DNA of 56,366 nucleotides, from NCBI GenBank assembly GCA_964589765.1, contig CAZPUM010000004.1, positions 1 through 56,366 on the forward strand, in the 5' to 3' direction. The notes beneath the pieces are model-generated. The model saw only the letters and a program-made list of their open reading frames with translations. It did not search any database and was not told the DNA's origin. Source of the DNA: UBA525 sp964589765 (lineage in GTDB: Archaea; Nanobdellota; Nanobdellia; Woesearchaeales; UBA525). Made by a program: the position numbers and the translations under genes. This document shows, one piece after another, positions 52,574 through 56,366 of the stretch. Each line of letters opens with the position of its first letter. The stretch's first letter is position 1.

Positions 52574-52641
52574 CACATCACCGTAAAAACGCCTTCCAAA
52601 TCCACCCTTATAACCATCTTAATTTTATCAATCGCATTCAT
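52570..52641 (-). CDS. microprotein (23 aa)
   Basis: GAGGTGG lies upstream of the ATG. Sequence starts MNAIDKIKMVIRVDLEGVFT. Coupled by overlaps on both sides. Function unknown. Confidence 0.35.
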   Translation of the reverse strand: MNAIDKIKMVIRVDLEGVFTVMW

Positions 52642-52717
52642 CGCTGAACCACCTCATCGTATTCACAACAATGTCAATTACAATAACATTGATAACAAGT
52701 TTTTCAAGTTCCCTCAT
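52628..52717 (-). CDS. microprotein (29 aa)
   Basis: GAGGGTGA lies 5 nt before the ATG. Mostly hydrophobic beta-type residues (MRELEKLVINVIVIDIVVNT) with an acidic end. Overlaps neighbours at both ends. Confidence 0.4.
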   Translation of the reverse strand: MRELEKLVINVIVIDIVVNTMRWFSDECD

Positions 52718-52871
52718 TCTTGTCACCCTCTGTTTTACCCATAAAATCCGTTAACTGTCTACACTTCTGCCTATCCTTGTAAGACACTTTAGAAACCTCT
52801 TTTTTCTTAATGCGAGCCAATTTAGCCTTCTCATCTTCAAACATCGGAACATACTTGGCTTTCCAACTCAT
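52704..52871 (-). CDS. small basic protein (55 aa)
   Basis: GGTGG before the ATG, which overlaps the stop of the HNH gene. Lys/Arg-rich helix (FEDEKAKLARIKKKEVSKVS, then YKDRQKCRQL). Unknown. Confidence 0.5.
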   Translation of the reverse strand: MSWKAKYVPMFEDEKAKLARIKKKEVSKVSYKDRQKCRQLTDFMGKTEGDKNEGT

Positions 52872-53200
52872 TTTCTACCACCTTTTTCTTTGCGGAACAT
52901 CTTCCACACTGTTGAATCAGTTGACACCTTTATAATTCTTTCGCTCACATTATACTTGCTAATTTTTTGATGACACGACCTACAAAGAGTTTGCAAATCA
53001 AAGATAGACTCTTTGCCAAAAACTGAAGGATAATTTTTATGATGCACTTGAAGCTCGTGCTCAGAACCACAACGAGTGCACTTGTAATGGTCATACGCCT
53101 TTCTGACATCTGCAAGACGCTTCCACTTTGCACTCTTTATATAAGATAAATACTCAGACTTCTTGTTCACATTCGCCACTGGAGAAAATCTTCCCACCAA
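52868..53200 (-). CDS. HNH endonuclease (110 aa)
   Basis: CTRCGSEHELQVHHKNY and LCRSCHQKI make a complete HNH site: two CxxC zinc pairs and the HH pair at residues 53-54. This small stand-alone type is common in phages and archaeal viruses as homing or packaging-associated nucleases. GGAGGTG precedes a TTG start; a downstream GTG is possible. It overlaps the upstream membrane-protein gene by 47 nt. Confidence 0.8.
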   Translation of the reverse strand: MVGRFSPVANVNKKSEYLSYIKSAKWKRLADVRKAYDHYKCTRCGSEHELQVHHKNYPSVFGKESIFDLQTLCRSCHQKISKYNVSERIIKVSTDSTVWKMFRKEKGGRK

Positions 53201-53450
53201 TCCAAAACACCTCCATCAGTATGATTACAATCGATGCACCAACAACAAACCCTGCAAACACAACCCCAACATCTGATAAACCTACAAAAACCGCCAAAGA
53301 CAACAGAACTGCAGAAAGAAATAGGTTGCTATCCATGCCACGCTCCAAAGCGCCTGCGGCGCTCAAGAGCGCGGCCATAACTGACAGAAAATAAGCAGAC
53401 ATAGACCATAAAACCACGGATACTAAACTATATTCAACTAAACTTACCAT
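53154..53450 (-). CDS. membrane protein with three spans (98 aa)
   Basis: Start at ATG 53450, overlapping the previous gene. Hydrophobic segments at about 3-25, 44-60 and 62-85 (YSLVSVVLWSMSAYFLSVMA; FLSAVLLSLAVFVGLSDVGV; FAGFVVGASIVIILMEVFW). Size and layout would suit a holin-like or other small virus membrane protein; this is a guess. Confidence 0.6.
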   Translation of the reverse strand: MVSLVEYSLVSVVLWSMSAYFLSVMAALLSAAGALERGMDSNLFLSAVLLSLAVFVGLSDVGVVFAGFVVGASIVIILMEVFWIGGKIFSSGECEQEV

Positions 53451-53601
53451 TCTGCTCCACTCTATCCCTTTCAAGTTTTCTTGAATACCTGCTACACATA
53501 CTGAGATGAATCTCCCTTATGGCAGGAATATGTCCATCCAATATATAGCAACCACACTCTAACTTTGTAAACACTCTGTGACCTTCTCTAATCTTCATCA
53601 T
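53434..53601 (-). CDS. small Cys/His protein (55 aa)
   Basis: GGGAGG lies 6 nt before the ATG at 53601. ECGCYILDGHIPAIREIHLS followed by MC gives a possible CxC...H...C zinc site; basic tail (RYSRKLERDRVEQ). Unknown. Confidence 0.5.
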   Translation of the reverse strand: MMKIREGHRVFTKLECGCYILDGHIPAIREIHLSMCSRYSRKLERDRVEQNGKFS

Positions 53602-53620
53602 ATCCAACCTCCCATTAAAC

Positions 53621-53848
53621 TCACAAACCAACCTCCAGATTTTTCACTTCCCACTCGACATATTTATTGCAAACCGGACATTTCACCAGTAAAACATAAT
53701 ATTTCAATACTGCAGGACGCTTGCCTTTCCTGGGCACTTCTTTCTGTTTTTGTCTCAAAAGCAAGTCACACTTCGGACTTACATCACCATGGCTGCTACA
53801 AACAAATCCGCAACTCACAGAGTCATACTCAAATTCAAACGTTGTCAT
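53621..53848 (-). CDS. small zinc protein (75 aa)
   Basis: Cys-containing parts SVSCGFVCSSHGDVSPKCD and VKCPVCNKYVEWEVK flank a basic helix. Probably one zinc site formed by both ends. ATGA overlap with the AAA+ gene. Confidence 0.55.
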   Translation of the reverse strand: MTTFEFEYDSVSCGFVCSSHGDVSPKCDLLLRQKQKEVPRKGKRPAVLKYYVLLVKCPVCNKYVEWEVKNLEVGL

Positions 53849-55557
53849 ATTCTATCAACTCCTTTATTTAATGCCTCTTCTATGCCTGGCTCTAAAATCC
53901 TAATCTTAGAAGAAAAAAAATAATCAACTAACTGCTGCGCCATCTTTTGCTGTTTTAAATCCTGAACAGGCTCAAAACTTTCCAAAGTAGAATGAACCTC
54001 CCATCCCCTAAACACTTGAGATACATTCCAACACATTGAATAACACTTATTTTGCAATTTAACTAAATCCTTCAACATGCTATCTCTTGAAGTATAACTA
54101 ACGCCCATTTCAGGCACAAAAACTTTGGAAAACTCTCCCGCCTTGGCCCTATTATATAAATCCCATCTAACTTGATGAGTCCACCAAGAAGGAGGATCAT
54201 ACTTATGACTTCCAGTGAATTTTCTTGAAAACATGTACAAAGCACCTATTGCCTTTAGAGCATTCTTACCATATCTAGAAATAAATAAAGCCTTCATTTT
54301 ATTAACTGCATAAGTAGGATCAACATCTGCATCATCAAGAGGATTGATATCCCTACTAACATATCCCATCTGCACCCTGGCGAACGCTGCAGGAGAAGAC
54401 CTCTCAGCACGAGCCATACATTTTTGCAGAATAGAATCATCATTCTCAGCACCTATAAATGAACAAACCATTTTTCCCTTAACAGGACCATTACCTGAAG
54501 AAGCATCGACTTTAGTTTTATCTAAAATTTGCAAATGTTTCTGCATCAAATTTTTTATGGCCACGGTATAAGATTGATGATTATTGCCTGCATTAGTACT
54601 AACAGACTTCATCATCTCATCCACAAGCACCGCTCGCTTTTCTGAAAACATCTTGCTCTCAACACCTTCTTTGTGAGAAACAAGCCAACCCTTACCTGCA
54701 GAAGCAGTAGCTGACTCAAATGAACCTCCTATTAAATCACAAACTAAAAATTTCAAAACAGACGTCTTACCTGCCTGAGACGGGCCAAAATATATGGTAT
54801 TAAAAACCGCCCAGTTCTCTCTATGAGCCATTGCAGAAGCCATCATAGAAAGCATTGTGATTTCAGAAAACAAAGATTCATCAGTATCTGCGTGCCTCAT
54901 AGGAATCAACTCTTTCCAACTCACCAACTTAGATAAGACATCTTCCGCCAAATCATAAGACTCATTTATAACCTCAAAGTCTTGTATGATGAAGTAATTA
55001 ACCTGTTTCCTAAAATCACCACTAGCATCTATAAGCATCCCTTTAAGATTAAGAAAATCAGAATTCTCAAACTTACGAACCAAATCATCAAAATCCTCCT
55101 TCTTACAAGGAACAAACACCCTAAGCTCGCCACTCATAGTTGTAGGATAAACAACCATTTCAAAACCTTCCAAAGACTTCCTACCTCTAACAACCCCTCT
55201 CAAAGATCTTGATATCTCGTACCAATAATAAATACTGTCTCCCCGACGCTGAACAAGATCGAAAACTCCATGACCTGTGTTAACAACTCCGCCATAACGA
55301 ACCACTATGTCATCTGTATGCACCACCAACATCTGAGGAGAAAGTTCTCTTAAAGAAGAAGAATCGTTATCTGATTCCAACCATTGTCTTAATGAGTTCA
55401 GAATATCCCATCCACTCACAGACTCAAGTCCATTCACAGAAACCACAACACCGCTGTCTCTTAGAGAAGATTCACAAGACTTCATCTTCTTAAAAACATC
55501 TTCTAAAGCATAATTTTCACCCATACCTAACTTCAAGAAACCTGCATCGTACGCCAT
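53845..55557 (-). CDS. AAA+ replicative helicase-like ATPase (570 aa)
   Basis: Walker A GPSQAGKT (residues 258-265), Walker B RAVLVDE (308-314) and a polar sensor-1-like strand CSFIGAEND (about 364-372). About 250 residues precede the ATPase (possibly a DNA-binding or primase-like domain) and 180 follow. The layout resembles MCM/SF3-type replication helicases of archaeal mobile elements. Its position beside the AT-rich inverted-repeat region supports a role in initiation. No arginine finger can be assigned with certainty. Confidence 0.65.
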   Translation of the reverse strand: MAYDAGFLKLGMGENYALEDVFKKMKSCESSLRDSGVVVSVNGLESVSGWDILNSLRQWLESDNDSSSLRELSPQMLVVHTDDIVVRYGGVVNTGHGVFDLVQRRGDSIYYWYEISRSLRGVVRGRKSLEGFEMVVYPTTMSGELRVFVPCKKEDFDDLVRKFENSDFLNLKGMLIDASGDFRKQVNYFIIQDFEVINESYDLAEDVLSKLVSWKELIPMRHADTDESLFSEITMLSMMASAMAHRENWAVFNTIYFGPSQAGKTSVLKFLVCDLIGGSFESATASAGKGWLVSHKEGVESKMFSEKRAVLVDEMMKSVSTNAGNNHQSYTVAIKNLMQKHLQILDKTKVDASSGNGPVKGKMVCSFIGAENDDSILQKCMARAERSSPAAFARVQMGYVSRDINPLDDADVDPTYAVNKMKALFISRYGKNALKAIGALYMFSRKFTGSHKYDPPSWWTHQVRWDLYNRAKAGEFSKVFVPEMGVSYTSRDSMLKDLVKLQNKCYSMCWNVSQVFRGWEVHSTLESFEPVQDLKQQKMAQQLVDYFFSSKIRILEPGIEEALNKGVDRI

Positions 55558-55633
55558 CTACATAATATCCAGAACGAAGTCAGTTAAATAGATTTCCATA
55601 GCCAATAATATCCATCATCACACAATAACTGCA

Positions 55634-55714
55634 TTATACATTATTAATCTACTACCACACCCACCCACTATAGTATATATTACAAATATTACAATATACA
55701 ATAATAATGTATAA
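55634..55714. other. candidate replication origin with 13-bp inverted repeat
   Basis: TTATACATTATTA (55634-55646) and TAATAATGTATAA (55702-55714) are perfect inverted repeats 55 bp apart, in a gene-free AT-rich stretch (55558-55817). Between them lie two tandem ATATTACAA units and a GTATAT/ATATAC pair. It adjoins the AAA+ gene, a common place for an origin. Confidence 0.45.
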
Positions 55715-55817
55715 CTACATTCTGTGTGTTTTACAACACCCTGGTGGCCTCTGGTTGCAGAATATTATTGATTATTGCTTCTGTTGTATAAGTTCTTTAA
55801 ATATTATCACTATAAAA

Positions 55818-56132
55818 TCACAAATTTTCTTTAGCCTTACTAATTTTCTCTCTCAATCTGTTAACTTCTGACCTTAGAACTGTATTTTCATTTCTAAGCT
55901 CTCCTAAATATCCAGAGGGGTCCAAATTTTTCAAATCCTCGTTCCTTTGTTCCAACTCTAAAGCCATTTTCTGTAACTTCTTACCTTCTCTATCCCATTT
56001 AGGTTTCTCGAACTTATACTGTTTTAGACAATTTAGAACCTTAACCCAATCTACCGGACTATGATATCCTGATCCAGGATACAATTCTTTCACCCCTTCA
56101 TACACATCATCCGGAATATTTTTCAAACTCAT
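55818..56132 (-). CDS. small coiled-coil protein (104 aa)
   Basis: Start at ATG 56132 with GGGGGTG upstream. An N-terminal globular part (DDVYEGVKELYPGSGYHSPV) is followed by a basic segment and a leucine-rich coiled coil (LGELRNENTVLRSEVNRLRE). It could bind DNA as a dimer near the origin; inference only. TATA box at 56151-56162. Confidence 0.55.
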   Translation of the reverse strand: MSLKNIPDDVYEGVKELYPGSGYHSPVDWVKVLNCLKQYKFEKPKWDREGKKLQKMALELEQRNEDLKNLDPSGYLGELRNENTVLRSEVNRLREKISKAKENL

Positions 56133-56150
56133 ACACCCCCTTAACCATAA

Positions 56151-56162
56151 CTTGTATTTAAA
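56151..56162 (-). promoter_or_regulatory. TATA box TTTAAATACAAG
   Basis: Member of the shared promoter family, upstream of the coiled-coil protein gene. Confidence 0.5.
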
Positions 56163-56199
56163 CACTCTGTTTCTTTATAAACAAACCACACTTAATCAT

Positions 56200-56310
56200 A
56201 TACTAATCATTAATCTTGCTAAACATATAGTTTAAACAAGATACTTCTAAAACCCTGTACCACCAATAAAACACACTTACAAGCATCATTAACGAATCAT
56301 TAACAATCAA
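56200..56310. repeat. iteron-like ATCATTAA repeats in gene-free end region
   Basis: ATCATTAAY occurs near 56205, 56284 and 56296 in an AT-rich stretch with no reading frame. The copies could be sites for a replication or regulatory protein. Nothing else is visible between 56165 and 56337. Confidence 0.3.
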
Positions 56311-56337
56311 ATTCCCTACCCGTATAACCCCTAAATT

Positions 56338-56357
56338 TACAGAGTACGAGCTCTGTA
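56338..56357. other. 7-bp hairpin at the window end
   Basis: TACAGAG (56338-56344) and CTCTGTA (56351-56357) flank the 6-nt loop TACGAG. Strand and role unknown. Confidence 0.3.
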
Positions 56358-56366
56358 CCGGCCAGT

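Overview
The window reads as part or all of an archaeal mobile replicon, most likely a virus or a virus-like plasmid. Archaeal evidence: TATA boxes of the TTTAAATA type lie about 25 nt before many starts, often implying leaderless mRNAs; surface proteins carry dense N-x-S/T sequons and archaeal-type signal peptides; the glycosyltransferases are of the dolichyl-phosphate type. The host cannot be named. Every gene I can support lies on the minus strand, genes are tightly packed with ATGA or TGATG overlaps, and many products are very small. No ribosomal RNA, complete tRNA, integrase, terminase or classical capsid gene is recognisable.

Layout, left to right (transcription runs right to left). 1-1650: tiny genes with higher GC and different codon use, a tRNA-like minihelix and a hairpin-rich leader. 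1870-3300: a possible primase-like protein, a mini zinc protein, and a gene of unknown function behind a strongly structured leader RNA. 3311-9160: nine consecutive proteins that share one N-terminal tag, GW[YFH]x[DE]S[FW]RH[SY]LA[AS][KR]G[IV], in front of unrelated bodies, one of which is a HELGHH metallopeptidase. 9157-17982: large secreted or anchored glycoprotein-like spikes. 17954-20797: three more tagged proteins. 20879-24822: a Cas4-like nuclease and a P-loop ATPase with two inteins, one splitting the Walker A motif. 24823-29253: small membrane proteins. 29256-39853: a second giant anchored protein and a series of paralogous surface proteins. 39884-41461: a GT-C glycosyltransferase interrupted by an in-frame amber codon. 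41511-42067: a structured non-coding locus. 42072-47393: three LAGLIDADG proteins fused to a Mom/GNAT-like domain, around a duplicated 56-residue coat-like membrane protein. 47400-53848: RHH regulator, polyQ protein, GT2 glycosyltransferase, HNH nuclease and many zinc miniproteins. 53845-56366: an AAA+ replicative ATPase next to an AT-rich origin candidate.

Inferred division of labour: AAA+ ATPase, primase-like protein, Cas4-like nuclease and possibly an OB-like protein for replication; P-loop ATPase for DNA transport or packaging; giant proteins, Ig-like fibre proteins and the duplicated membrane protein for a virion or cell-surface structure; GT2 plus GT-C for glycosylating it. The tag family is the strongest candidate for an undescribed system: it looks like a common targeting or packaging signal on a set of otherwise unrelated proteins, with a tagged protease as a possible processing enzyme. 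The second candidate is the LAGLIDADG-Mom element, whose terminal sequences also bracket the structured RNA locus.
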